DNA from: Paenibacillus sp. J31TS4
GTDB taxonomy: Bacteria > Bacillota > Bacilli > Paenibacillales > NBRC-103111
Assembly: GCF_018403265.1 (NCBI RefSeq)
Contig: NZ_BOSI01000002.1
Location: forward strand, 310,001-374,000
Direction of reading: 5' to 3'
Length of the DNA stretch: 64,000 bases
Below, one piece after another: positions 41,676-49,793 of this stretch (position 1 is its first letter; the number at the start of each line of letters is the position of its first letter). The position numbers and the translations under genes were made by a program. The notes under the pieces were generated by a model. The model ran no database searches, had not been told where the DNA came from, and saw nothing but the letters and a program-made list of their open reading frames with translations.

Positions 41676-42068
41676 TTAGGAAAGCGTGATCTCCATCCTT
41701 GCTGACAATGGCTCAAGAGCTTCCCTTTTTACCCATTGCTCTCCGTTCCATATAACGACAGCAAGATTAAAGGAATATTCTTGCCACTTCCGAAAATATA
41801 ATCTTCCCACACCTATTTCTCCAAATCCTTCATAACCCTGTTCTAGTAGATTGTTCGTGACAGAGAGGTTTAAATCAAGCGTTTTGACGCCAATTAAGAC
41901 ATCAATAATCGGTTTTGCACTCATTCCTTGTACAGATGTGCTTCCGAAATGTTGGATATCTATAACATCTTCTCCGAAAGCCTTCAATAGATTAGCCTTT
42001 TCGCTTTGAAATAAAGAATTCCACTTTTCATCGTAAGGAACCACACTGATTCTTTCATCGATTTCCAT
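41676..42068 (-). CDS. GrpB/UPF0157 family nucleotidyltransferase-like protein, C-terminally short
   Basis: 130 residues against about 170 for the family. The conserved core is present (VVPYDEKWNSLFQSEKANLL, HFGSTSVQGMSAKPIIDVL), and it ends after NLAVVIWNGEQW, where other members continue with FRDYLR and another helical region. The gene is AT-rich, unlike its neighbours. I choose ATG 42068 (preceded by GTGGGTGA) over an upstream TTG at 42104. It may be a decayed copy. Function of the family is unclear; the fold is nucleotidyltransferase-like. Confidence 0.78.
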   Translation of the reverse strand: MEIDERISVVPYDEKWNSLFQSEKANLLKAFGEDVIDIQHFGSTSVQGMSAKPIIDVLIGVKTLDLNLSVTNNLLEQGYEGFGEIGVGRLYFRKWQEYSFNLAVVIWNGEQWVKREALEPLSARMEITLS

Positions 42069-42200
42069 TTTTTCACCCACTTGTTGGCGTATTGTAGGCC
42101 CCAAACACTCGTTAGCCAGCTTTAATAACTGTATGGTGGTGAAATTTGGTTTTTGTCACGTTGCGAAAAAGCATTTTTAAAAGTCCATGCTAAATGGCTA

Positions 42201-42233
42201 AATACCCCGATCCCGGGTAGGGATCGGGGTATT
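42201..42233. terminator. Hairpin downstream of the nitronate monooxygenase-like gene
   Basis: AATACCCCGATCC (42201-42213) pairs with GGATCGGGGTATT (42221-42233), a perfect 13-bp stem. It lies between the GrpB-like gene and the end of the oxygenase gene, both on the minus strand. Confidence 0.75.
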
Positions 42234-42334
42234 CATGCCGTGTGCAGTGGGAGACGGAGAAGGAGGACTGGCAAACCGGGGCAGCCAAGGCCAACTATGC
42301 TGCGCCCGCCAACGGCGGCGTCCGCCCGCACAGC

Positions 42335-43405
42335 CTACCGCAGGCGGCCGAGCACCGCCTCAGTCTCGCGGACGAGCGCTTCGACGATCGCCTCGGCCCG
42401 TCCGGTCCGCGCCAAACCGGCGGCCTGGCCCGCCCACAGCGACAGATAGGCGGGCTCGTCCCGCTTGGCGGCCGCCTGGCGGATGTCCCGCGTCAGCGCG
42501 TTCTGGACGGGGTACGGCGGCAGTGTATCCGCCGCCGGGTCCAGCTCCGCCATGAACGCGTTGCGGACGCCGCGCGCGGGCTTGCCGGAGAAGGCGCGCG
42601 TCAGCGAGGTGCCGCTGTCGGCCGCCGCCCGCACGGCCGCCTTGTGCTGCGGATGCGCCCCGCTCTCGTCGCAGGCGAGGAACGCGCTGCCGAGCTGCGC
42701 CCCCGCCGCGCCAAGCGCCAGCGCCGCCGCAACCCCGCGGCCGTCCATAATGCCGCCGGCCGCGATGACTGGGACGCGCACCGCATCCGCGGCCTGCGGC
42801 ACGAGCGCCATCGTGCCGACGAGCGCCTCGCCGTGCGGCCCGGCGAAGGTCCCGCGGTGGCCGCCGGCTTCGCTGCCCTGCGCCGTAATCGCGTCGACGC
42901 CGGCCTGCTCGAGCTGCACCGCCTCGGCGGTCGTCGTCGCCGTGCCGATCGTGACGATGCCGAGCCGCTTCAGTTCAGCCAGCTCCTCGGGCGCAGGGAG
43001 GCCGAACGTGAAGCTGAACACCGGCACGCGCTCCTCGAGCACGACCGCCAGCTGGGCGTCGTACGACTCGGCGAAAGCGGCGGGCAGCTGCGGCTCGGGC
43101 AGTCCGAGCTTAGCGCGGATTCCCGCCATCCGGCGCTGGGTGTCCGCGATCTGCGTATCATCAACGGAATACGGCTCCGGGATGAACAGGTTGACGGCGA
43201 ACGGCCGGTCGGTCTGCTCCCGGATGGAGCGAATCGCCGTGCGGATCGCGTCCGGCGTCAGATAGCCCGCGCCGAGCGTGCCGAGGCCGCCCGCCCGGGA
43301 GACGGCCGCGACCAGCTCGGGCGTCGTCGTGCCGCCGGCCATGCCGGCCTGGATAAGCGGATAGCGGATGGAGAGCAGTTCGGTAAGAGGGGTAGTGGAC
43401 CACAT
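42335..43405 (-). CDS. NAD(P)H-dependent flavin oxidoreductase, nitronate monooxygenase-like (2-nitropropane dioxygenase family)
   Basis: 356-residue FMN-binding TIM barrel. Motifs: YPLIQAGMAGGTTTPELVAA near 12-31, the family His in GSEAGGHRGTF near 186 and VPVIAAGGIMDGRGVAAALA near 216-235, followed by LGAAGAQLGSAFLA. Members oxidise propionate-3-nitronate or act as FabK-like reductases; the assignment within the family is open. ATG 43405 follows GAAGGAGCTG on the minus strand; an upstream in-frame extension is not used. Confidence 0.88.
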   Translation of the reverse strand: MWSTTPLTELLSIRYPLIQAGMAGGTTTPELVAAVSRAGGLGTLGAGYLTPDAIRTAIRSIREQTDRPFAVNLFIPEPYSVDDTQIADTQRRMAGIRAKLGLPEPQLPAAFAESYDAQLAVVLEERVPVFSFTFGLPAPEELAELKRLGIVTIGTATTTAEAVQLEQAGVDAITAQGSEAGGHRGTFAGPHGEALVGTMALVPQAADAVRVPVIAAGGIMDGRGVAAALALGAAGAQLGSAFLACDESGAHPQHKAAVRAAADSGTSLTRAFSGKPARGVRNAFMAELDPAADTLPPYPVQNALTRDIRQAAAKRDEPAYLSLWAGQAAGLARTGRAEAIVEALVRETEAVLGRLR

Positions 43406-43592
43406 GGTGTTCAGCTCCTTCGTAGGCTGTGTCAGGCTAAAGAGAGTGGCTCCCGCCCGTTCGTTCTCGGTTCCTCTCATCTTAACGCAATTTCTCGGAA
43501 TCCGCATCCGCCTGACCATCCTAGTTAGACGGCCCCAAGAGCCTCTTAGAGGGTCTTAGAGCCTTATACGGCCAGCCGCCGCTTAACCCGTG

Positions 43593-46500
43593 TTAGAGAG
43601 CCCCTGAGACACCGGCAGGCGCTTGGAGCAGCGTGCCCGGTGCAGCGCCCAGCTTGCGAACCTCAATCGTGCCCGTGTATCGGGCAGGCAGCCGGACGTC
43701 CGCCTCGATCCCGCCGGGTACCGTAACCTGGATCGCGAGGTGCCCGGCTCGCAGCACGCGCCAAGCGACGTCTATGCGTCCCTCGCCGGGCAGCGGAACA
43801 CTTCCTTTGGCCCAGAGCAGATCGGCTGGCTGCGGCTCGATTGTCACCCGGGTCCAGCCCGGCTCGGCCGCCTGGACGCCGAGGACGCTGGCGCCCAAAA
43901 AATAGCCGGGGGCCGCGGACCAGGCATGGCAGTGGCTCCGGGTCAGCTCCGTCGGAATGACCTCGCCGCCGGCGTCCCGCTTCAGATACATTTCCCAGCA
44001 GGTGGTTGCGCCGTAATCGATCATCTGCCCGTACTGCAGCCGCATGTCATCCAGCATCCGGCGGTACTCGCCCATCCGGGCGAGCGCCTCGTAATAGAAA
44101 AAGGACATGAACGGACTGCCGATCGGCACAAAGTCCTTCGGAGACTCGAGCAGATATTTCTCGAGTGTTCGTTTTCTCTCCTCCTCGGCGATCTCGCACA
44201 GATAAGCGACCGTCTGGGTCTGCATGCTGAAGATAGAGGAGAGGCGGCCGTCCGTATGGATGCAGTCGAGATAAGCCTGCTTTTCCTCCGACCACAGATG
44301 CCGGTTCACGGCTTCCTTGAGCCTCTCGGCGGCTTCCCGGTATACGGCTGCCTGTTCGCCTTTTCCCGCGGTCTCTCCAAGCTCGGCAGCGCTGCGAAGA
44401 GCTTTGACCAGGAACATGGTCTGGTGGGAGACGACTCCCTCCCGCGGCTGATCGATCGGCGCCCAGTCCAGGAAGTTCCAGGCGTCCATGCTGAGAAGCC
44501 CGCGCTCGTCGAGCAGCTGCAGATAATGATCGAGCGTAAAGGAGACATGGGACCACATCGATTCGGCGAACGCCGAGTCTCCCGTCCGCACGTAATACTC
44601 CTGGCAGGCCATGACCCAGAAGAAGGTCCAGTTCGGAATCACGCTGTTCCAGCCGCTTGGCACCTGATCGACGTACAGCGGCGTCTGCTCCCGGGAGCCG
44701 GGAACGAGCTCGAGGCAGCGGCGCACGAGCTCCTCGCTTCCAAACAGATAATTCGCGACCAGCGCCTCGTTGCGGGCGTCGCCGACCCAGAACGTCTGCT
44801 CATAGGCCGGGCAATCCACGAACGTATCCTCCATGCACAGCTTGGTCGTTCTCCGGCTGATCTGCCAGATCTCGTTCAACAGCGGATCGGAGCACTGGAA
44901 TTGCCCGACCTCGGGGACCGGATACGTGCTCTCGATGAGGTGAAGATCGTGCAGCTTCACCGGCTTGGTGGCACCCCTAACCGTAACCGCCAGATAACGG
45001 AAGCCGCGCCGAACCATGGAGGTGAACCGCTGCCGGCCTCCCCGGCAAATGTAACGGAACGTATTGTCTAGATAATGCGTGTGTTGGATCCAGCCGTCCG
45101 CCATATGCTCGAATCCATAGCCATCCACGATGGTTCCAGCCTCGGCCTCGATTTCGAATGTTACGGTGCCGACCGTTTGCCCGCCGAAGTCGAAGATCAG
45201 CTCCGTATCCATCCCTTCGAAAGCAGGTATGGATGCGGATACCGGGGCTGCGCTTGCGGCGAGCTGCAGTGCGGAGGGGACGGGCAGAGGCTCGTTTCGT
45301 TTCTTCCAGATGGAGAGCGTCATGACGGATTCCGGGCTGACGAAGGCGCTCGGCATGGGGCGCAGCCTGCTCGTGTCTTGCAGCAGCGCTGTGGGGTCCG
45401 CCGCTTGGCCCGCTTCGCGGAATTGCTCTACCTTGCGCGCATCCTCAGGCGCGAGAACATCCAGCGAAGCGGCCGGATCGGCGCACGCCGAGACGATGCG
45501 TTCTCGTTCCCGGTCGGCTTTGCTGAACTTGTGGTCGATATATTCATAGCATTCGAACGGCCCGAGCGTGACGAACGGAGAGAGCCCGCCGTCCTCGAGG
45601 GGTGAGAGGAGGCGGAAGCCGGCGTCGCAGTCGATTCCCATGAAGATGCCCCGCCCGTGATCGTTCCCCGCCAGCTCGAGGAGGAGCAGATTGTCCCCCT
45701 TGCGGAGCTCTGCATGCAAGTAATGCTCTGCCTTGCCGGCGCGCAGTTCTTTCTCGGCATAGCGGGTTCCATTCAGGATCAGCCCGGTAAAATGGGGCGG
45801 CACGTAAGCGAACCCGATCACGGCCCGGCACGGGGCTTCCGTCCGGATGACCGTGGCGGCATAGCCCGCGTAAACATACGGGTTGGCGTTGTCCTCGCTG
45901 CCTGGTGCCAGCTGGTTGCGAAGCTCGAGATTAGCCGTCCAGGGGAGAGAGGAGACGCGGCTCATCGCCTCTATGCGCACCGGGTAGACCGGCTGCTCTG
46001 TCAGCGGCGGAATCTCCCGGGGCTTCAGCGCGCGCCATGGTCCGGTGCCGGCTTTGCCCAGCTCCACAGCGAAGGCCCAGTCCGCATCGGAGTAGTCCGG
46101 CTCATGCCAATCCTCTCTCCAGGCTCGGCCGTCGATCCGTTCCGAGAAGGCGTGCTGGCAGCTCATGCGGGGCGCCCGGGGGTCCTGGCCCAGATGGCGG
46201 GACGTCCGCCAGGACCGGTCGGTTCCGATGCGCTCCGCCACCCCGCCCGCTTCGTTCCCCATCTCCAGCTGGGCGAGAAGGCCTCCTTTGCCGCGCACAT
46301 AGTAAAAGGTGGACACGCCGTAGTGCTGGACGAGCACGGCCAGCGTATTGGTCCTGCCCGGCTTCAGCAAATGGCCGACGGGATAGGTGTCATAGGACTG
46401 CTCGAACGGCCAGCTGCGCACCGGTCCTCTTCCCGCCTGGACGCCGTTGACATACAGGACGTAGCGGGAGTCCGCCGTAATGGAGAGAGAAGCCTCACCG

Positions 46501-46616
46501 TCAAATGTCTCGGACAGCTCGAACGACTTGCGGAAACAGTGCCATTCGTTGCGCGGGCTCTCCGCCTCGCCGCCCCAGATCCAGCTTGCCTGCCAGTCGA
46601 TTGCCGTGTGCTGCAT
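43593..46616 (-). CDS. Alpha-L-rhamnosidase-like glycoside hydrolase (GH78 type)
   Basis: 1007 residues, no signal peptide, so probably cytoplasmic. N-terminal beta-sandwich modules (SLSITADSRYVLYVNG, about 40-56) precede a beta domain, an (alpha/alpha)6 catalytic barrel (about 580-900) and a C-terminal beta domain. Acidic residues of the GH78 type are visible in EDTFVDCPAYEQTFWVGDAR (about 619-638). The carboxylate assignment and the exact sugar need comparison with characterised members. ATG 46616 follows AGGAGG at eight bases. It is expressed alone from the promoter at 46860-46888. Confidence 0.85.
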   Translation of the reverse strand: MQHTAIDWQASWIWGGEAESPRNEWHCFRKSFELSETFDGEASLSITADSRYVLYVNGVQAGRGPVRSWPFEQSYDTYPVGHLLKPGRTNTLAVLVQHYGVSTFYYVRGKGGLLAQLEMGNEAGGVAERIGTDRSWRTSRHLGQDPRAPRMSCQHAFSERIDGRAWREDWHEPDYSDADWAFAVELGKAGTGPWRALKPREIPPLTEQPVYPVRIEAMSRVSSLPWTANLELRNQLAPGSEDNANPYVYAGYAATVIRTEAPCRAVIGFAYVPPHFTGLILNGTRYAEKELRAGKAEHYLHAELRKGDNLLLLELAGNDHGRGIFMGIDCDAGFRLLSPLEDGGLSPFVTLGPFECYEYIDHKFSKADRERERIVSACADPAASLDVLAPEDARKVEQFREAGQAADPTALLQDTSRLRPMPSAFVSPESVMTLSIWKKRNEPLPVPSALQLAASAAPVSASIPAFEGMDTELIFDFGGQTVGTVTFEIEAEAGTIVDGYGFEHMADGWIQHTHYLDNTFRYICRGGRQRFTSMVRRGFRYLAVTVRGATKPVKLHDLHLIESTYPVPEVGQFQCSDPLLNEIWQISRRTTKLCMEDTFVDCPAYEQTFWVGDARNEALVANYLFGSEELVRRCLELVPGSREQTPLYVDQVPSGWNSVIPNWTFFWVMACQEYYVRTGDSAFAESMWSHVSFTLDHYLQLLDERGLLSMDAWNFLDWAPIDQPREGVVSHQTMFLVKALRSAAELGETAGKGEQAAVYREAAERLKEAVNRHLWSEEKQAYLDCIHTDGRLSSIFSMQTQTVAYLCEIAEEERKRTLEKYLLESPKDFVPIGSPFMSFFYYEALARMGEYRRMLDDMRLQYGQMIDYGATTCWEMYLKRDAGGEVIPTELTRSHCHAWSAAPGYFLGASVLGVQAAEPGWTRVTIEPQPADLLWAKGSVPLPGEGRIDVAWRVLRAGHLAIQVTVPGGIEADVRLPARYTGTIEVRKLGAAPGTLLQAPAGVSGAL

Positions 46617-46859
46617 GGTCGCATTCCTCCTGCTCAAGTAAGGGATCGTTCTTCTTCTTCCTTGCAGCGGCCGGGCGCCCCACCGTCGACGGCGACCCTA
46701 TCCGCGATGCAGCCCGGCCGGCAACGTCGCAGCTGACCAAAGAATGGGGGAGCATCGACCTTTCGAAGGATGTTCTCCCTTTTCTCCGGGTAACAAGGCT
46801 TGTGCCGGAGCTTCCTGCCGGCAACCATCCGAAAGGGACAAAGGGCCAAATCGGAGGTA

Positions 46860-46888
46860 ATTATACCTGGTTATGTAACTGCTTTCAA
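46860..46888 (-). promoter_or_regulatory. Sigma-A promoter of the GH78-type gene
   Basis: Minus strand: TTGAAA (46888-46883), 17-base spacer, TATAAT (46865-46860). Confidence 0.75.
46874..46887. promoter_or_regulatory. cre-like site overlapping the -35 box
   Basis: TGTAACTGCTTTCA fits 12 of 14 positions of the CcpA consensus TGWAARCGYTWNCW; the central CG is lost, which lowers confidence. Its position would allow carbon repression. Confidence 0.4.
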
Positions 46889-46914
46889 TCCTATTCCTTC
46901 CTTATAATAGGATT
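46887..46914. promoter_or_regulatory. Palindrome abutting the -35 box of the GH78-type promoter
   Basis: AATCCTATT (46887-46895) and AATAGGATT (46906-46914), 9-bp perfect inverted repeat with a 10-base centre. The place suits an activator such as an AraC-type regulator. Confidence 0.5.
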
Positions 46915-46949
46915 CGTTTTATTATGCTTGGCGGACAGCAGAAACAGCG

Positions 46950-46982
46950 AACGCCCGGCCGCTTGGCAGCGGTCCGGGCGTT
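46950..46982 (-). terminator. Hairpin downstream of the dicarboxylate symporter gene
   Basis: AACGCCCGG (46950-46958) pairs with CCGGGCGTT (46974-46982), extended by CCGCT/AGCGG. Few T follow on the minus strand. Confidence 0.6.
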
Positions 46983-47046
46983 CTGGGGGGAGGGAGTCTG
47001 AGAGAAAAGAGGGGGTGAGGAATCGGGAGCCGAGGAGGCCTTCCGG

Positions 47047-48321
47047 TTACGCCCGGCTGGCTTCCGCGCCTACAGGCCCAGTCAGGACGCTTTCCGCATC
47101 CTCGGTCGGGGTGAATTCCTTCTCCGACTTGGAGATGATGACGGTGGCGAGCGCATTGCCGATCAGGTTCGTGATGGCGCGGGCTTCGGACATGAACCGG
47201 TCGACGCCGAGCAAGAGTGCGATACCGGCGACCGGAATCATCGGGAAGGCGGCCAGTGTGGCAGCCAGCGTGATGAAGCCGGATCCGGTGACGCCGGCGG
47301 CGCCCTTGGAGGTCAGCATCAGAATGCCGATCAGCGTCAGCTCCTGCCAGATGGTGAGGTCGATGCCGTAAGCCTGTGCGATGAACATGGCGGCCATGGA
47401 CAGGTAGATGGATGTGCCGTCCAGGTTGAACGAGTACCCGGTCGGGACGACGAGGCCGACAACCGGCTTGGAGCAGCCGAACTTCTCCAGCTTGCGCATC
47501 AGGCTCGGCAGCGCCGACTCCGACGATGAGGTGCCGAGGACGAGCAGAATTTCCTCACCGATGTATTTGATGAACTTGAAGATATGGATGCCGTATACCC
47601 GGGCGATTCCGCCCAGCACGACGACGATGAACAGGAACATGGTCATATAAACCGAACCCATCAGCTTGCCGAGCGAGAACAGGGAGCCGAGGCCGAACTT
47701 GCCGATCGTGTAAGCCATGGCGCCGTATGCGGCGATCGGGGACACCTTCATGACCATGTTGACGACGCCGAAAAACCCTTGGGTCAGCTTGTCGAAGAGG
47801 CTGAGAACCGGCTTCGCCTTCTCACCCATCGCCGCCATCGAGAGGCCGAACAGGACGGCGAAGAACAGAATCGGCAGCAGCTCGCCCTTCGACATGGCGG
47901 CGACGATGTTGTCCGGAATGATGCTCATGAGGAAGTTCATGAAGCCGTGGCTCGTTTCCTCCGCGGCCTTCGTATACTTGCTTACGTCGCCGCTCGCAGC
48001 GCTCATGTTGATGCCGGCGCCCGGCTTCACCAGGTTGACGACGACGACCCCGATCGCCAGGGCGAGGGTGGTGACGATTTCAAAATAGAGCAGCGCTTTG
48101 CCGCCGATCCGGCCGACCTTCTTGAGGTCGCCCATTCCGGCGATTCCGGAGACGATGGTGAAGAAGACGATGGGCGGGATGACCATCTTGACCAGCTTGA
48201 TGAAGATATCGGCGAGCACTTTGAGCGAAGCGCCGAAGGCTGGGAAGAAGTAGCCGGTCAGAATCCCGAGCACAATCGCGATGACGACCTGCACGGTCAG
48301 GTTTTTGAACGAAAGTTTCAT
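47047..48321 (-). CDS. dctP: Dicarboxylate/glutamate:cation symporter (DctP/DctA family)
   Basis: 424-residue member of the DAACS/SLC1 family with eight membrane helices and two re-entrant hairpins. The serine-rich HP1 motif [18 protein letters not shown] lies near 267-284, and the helix 7/HP2 region shows [18 protein letters not shown] and [14 protein letters not shown]. It imports succinate, fumarate or malate with cations. With the TRAP-type binding protein and DctS/DctR next to it, it matches the B. subtilis dctB-dctS-dctR-dctP set, though here it is on the opposite strand from dctS-dctR. Confidence 0.93.
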   Translation of the reverse strand: MKLSFKNLTVQVVIAIVLGILTGYFFPAFGASLKVLADIFIKLVKMVIPPIVFFTIVSGIAGMGDLKKVGRIGGKALLYFEIVTTLALAIGVVVVNLVKPGAGINMSAASGDVSKYTKAAEETSHGFMNFLMSIIPDNIVAAMSKGELLPILFFAVLFGLSMAAMGEKAKPVLSLFDKLTQGFFGVVNMVMKVSPIAAYGAMAYTIGKFGLGSLFSLGKLMGSVYMTMFLFIVVVLGGIARVYGIHIFKFIKYIGEEILLVLGTSSSESALPSLMRKLEKFGCSKPVVGLVVPTGYSFNLDGTSIYLSMAAMFIAQAYGIDLTIWQELTLIGILMLTSKGAAGVTGSGFITLAATLAAFPMIPVAGIALLLGVDRFMSEARAITNLIGNALATVIISKSEKEFTPTEDAESVLTGPVGAEASRA

Positions 48322-48474
48322 GCTGCAGCACCTCTTTATTAAGATTCGGAAAACGGGAGGCTTCTCATACGTTCGTTTCGTTGGGCCTGCACAGGACGCC
48401 CCGGACTGAAAGCGTCTTCATTTCCTTTGTGGCTTTATTGTAAAGAGGCGGACGGTCCGGAACAAGATTCCGGT

Positions 48475-48497
48475 CATATTGGTCTTTTTGGTTGTTA
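48475..48497 (-). promoter_or_regulatory. Candidate DctR site upstream of dctP
   Basis: Minus strand: CAACCAAAAAGACCAATA, two ACCA-containing half-motifs about one turn apart, similar to the ACCAAAA repeats before the malic enzyme gene. Confidence 0.35.
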
Positions 48498-48527
48498 AGG
48501 TAACCCGCTTGTCTGACGGGATATACA

Positions 48528-48562
48528 AAAAAGCCCTTTCCGGACAAGGCCGGAAAAGGCTA
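48528..48562 (-). terminator. Intrinsic terminator at the end of dctB
   Basis: Minus strand: AGCCTTTTCCGG pairs with CCGGAAAGGGCT, followed by T6; it overlaps the stop codon. Confidence 0.88.
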
Positions 48563-49630
48563 TCGGGCCGGGGACGAGGCCCCACGCTGCTGCTGGACGA
48601 GCGAGACGAGCTCCTCGCCGATGACCGGCTTCATCTCCTCGTACAGCGGATCCAATACGGTTCGCCATTCCGCTCGCTCCGCTTCCGTCAGCTCGTGGAT
48701 TTGGAGATGGCCCTGAGCGCGGATGGCAGCCAGCGCTTCGCGGTCTTTGCTGTCCGACAAGTCGCTCATCCACCTGCCGGTTTCCTGCAGCGCCTCGGTC
48801 AACACCTGTTTCTTGGACTCCGGCAGATGCTGCCAGAAGTCCCGGTTTACGATGACCGGATAGCCGAGGTAGCTGTGATTGCTGATCGTCAAATAGGTCT
48901 CCACCTGATAGAGGCGCTTGGTCAAGATGTTGGACATCGTGTTGTCCACCCCCTGAACCTGTCCGGTCTCCAGGTTGTGGTAAATATCGTTGAACGGCAG
49001 CGAGAGGGCACGCGCGCCGAGTCTCTGGAACATGCGCTCCTGCACCCGGCTCGGCAGCGTGCGGAACGTCTGGCCCGCGAAGTCCCCGGGCCGGACGAGC
49101 GGCCCGGTCTTGCCCATCATCTGGCGGAAGCCGGACTCCCAGAAGGCGAGTCCCTTCATGTTCTTGCTCTCCAGCGTCGCGAACAGCCGGCGGCCGATCT
49201 CCCCGTCGAACGCCGCTCTCACCTCCTGGCTGTCGCGGAAAGCAAAGGGCAAGTCCAGCACAAGCCAGGCGGGCAGCAGGGCGGTCAAATTGCTTGAAGC
49301 GGGGGCGATCATCTGGACGTCGTTGCGCCGGACCGCCTCGACCTCCTCCTGGTCGTCGGTATACAGCATGCCGTTCGGATAGAGCTGGATCTCGATCTTG
49401 CCGTTCGTCTTCTCTCGCACCAGCTTCGCAAAGTGGTCGGCGGCGAGCCCCTTGGGCGTGTTTTCCGCGACGACGAAGCTGAATTTGACAATTATCTTGT
49501 CCTTCAGGCCTTCCTGGTCCTCGTCATACCCCAGCTTGCCGGCGGCGGACAGGTCCGGGCGGAAGCCGACCAGGATGGCGGCCAGCAGGCCGATGCAGAG
49601 GAAGAGGGCCATGCCCCACCCGGTTTTCAT
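48560..49630 (-). CDS. dctB: TRAP-type C4-dicarboxylate binding protein (DctB-like)
   Basis: 356 residues with an N-terminal signal or anchor segment (about 6-28). It has the DctP-family binding-protein fold: VAENTPKGLAADHFAKLV, IEIQLYPNGMLYTDDQE, the carboxylate-binding Arg region GQTFRTLPSRVQ and GVDNTMSNILTKRLYQVETY. No TRAP permease genes (DctQ/M) are nearby. In B. subtilis the stand-alone DctB acts as a co-sensor for DctS, which fits its place divergent from dctS. ATG 49630 after GGAGGTG. Confidence 0.9.
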   Translation of the reverse strand: MKTGWGMALFLCIGLLAAILVGFRPDLSAAGKLGYDEDQEGLKDKIIVKFSFVVAENTPKGLAADHFAKLVREKTNGKIEIQLYPNGMLYTDDQEEVEAVRRNDVQMIAPASSNLTALLPAWLVLDLPFAFRDSQEVRAAFDGEIGRRLFATLESKNMKGLAFWESGFRQMMGKTGPLVRPGDFAGQTFRTLPSRVQERMFQRLGARALSLPFNDIYHNLETGQVQGVDNTMSNILTKRLYQVETYLTISNHSYLGYPVIVNRDFWQHLPESKKQVLTEALQETGRWMSDLSDSKDREALAAIRAQGHLQIHELTEAERAEWRTVLDPLYEEMKPVIGEELVSLVQQQRGASSPAR

Positions 49631-49662
49631 GGCGGCACCTCCAGTCGTGAATTCGGTTTCTA

Positions 49663-49682
49663 TTTTGGCTAACGGGTCAAAA
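49663..49682. promoter_or_regulatory. Candidate DctR site in the dctB/dctS divergent region
   Basis: TTTTGGCTAACGGGTCAAAA. The minus strand reads TTAGCCAAAA, 8/10 to the TTGACCAAAA repeat before the malic enzyme gene. Confidence 0.35.
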
Positions 49683-49793
49683 TATCTTATACTTGCAGGT
49701 AGCGGGAACTGGCAGACTCCTTCGTCTGTCCTCTCTAAACTATAACGCGTGCGGGCGAGAATCGGAAGCCGGACGGACGGGAGGGAGACGAGA

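Larger units (their letters stand above)
46617..47046. other. Intergenic region upstream of the GH78-type gene
   Basis: 430 bases. It carries the GH78 promoter, a cre-like site and a 9-bp palindrome on one side, and the hairpin of the symporter gene on the other. The short frames within have no RBS or family features. Confidence 0.7.
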
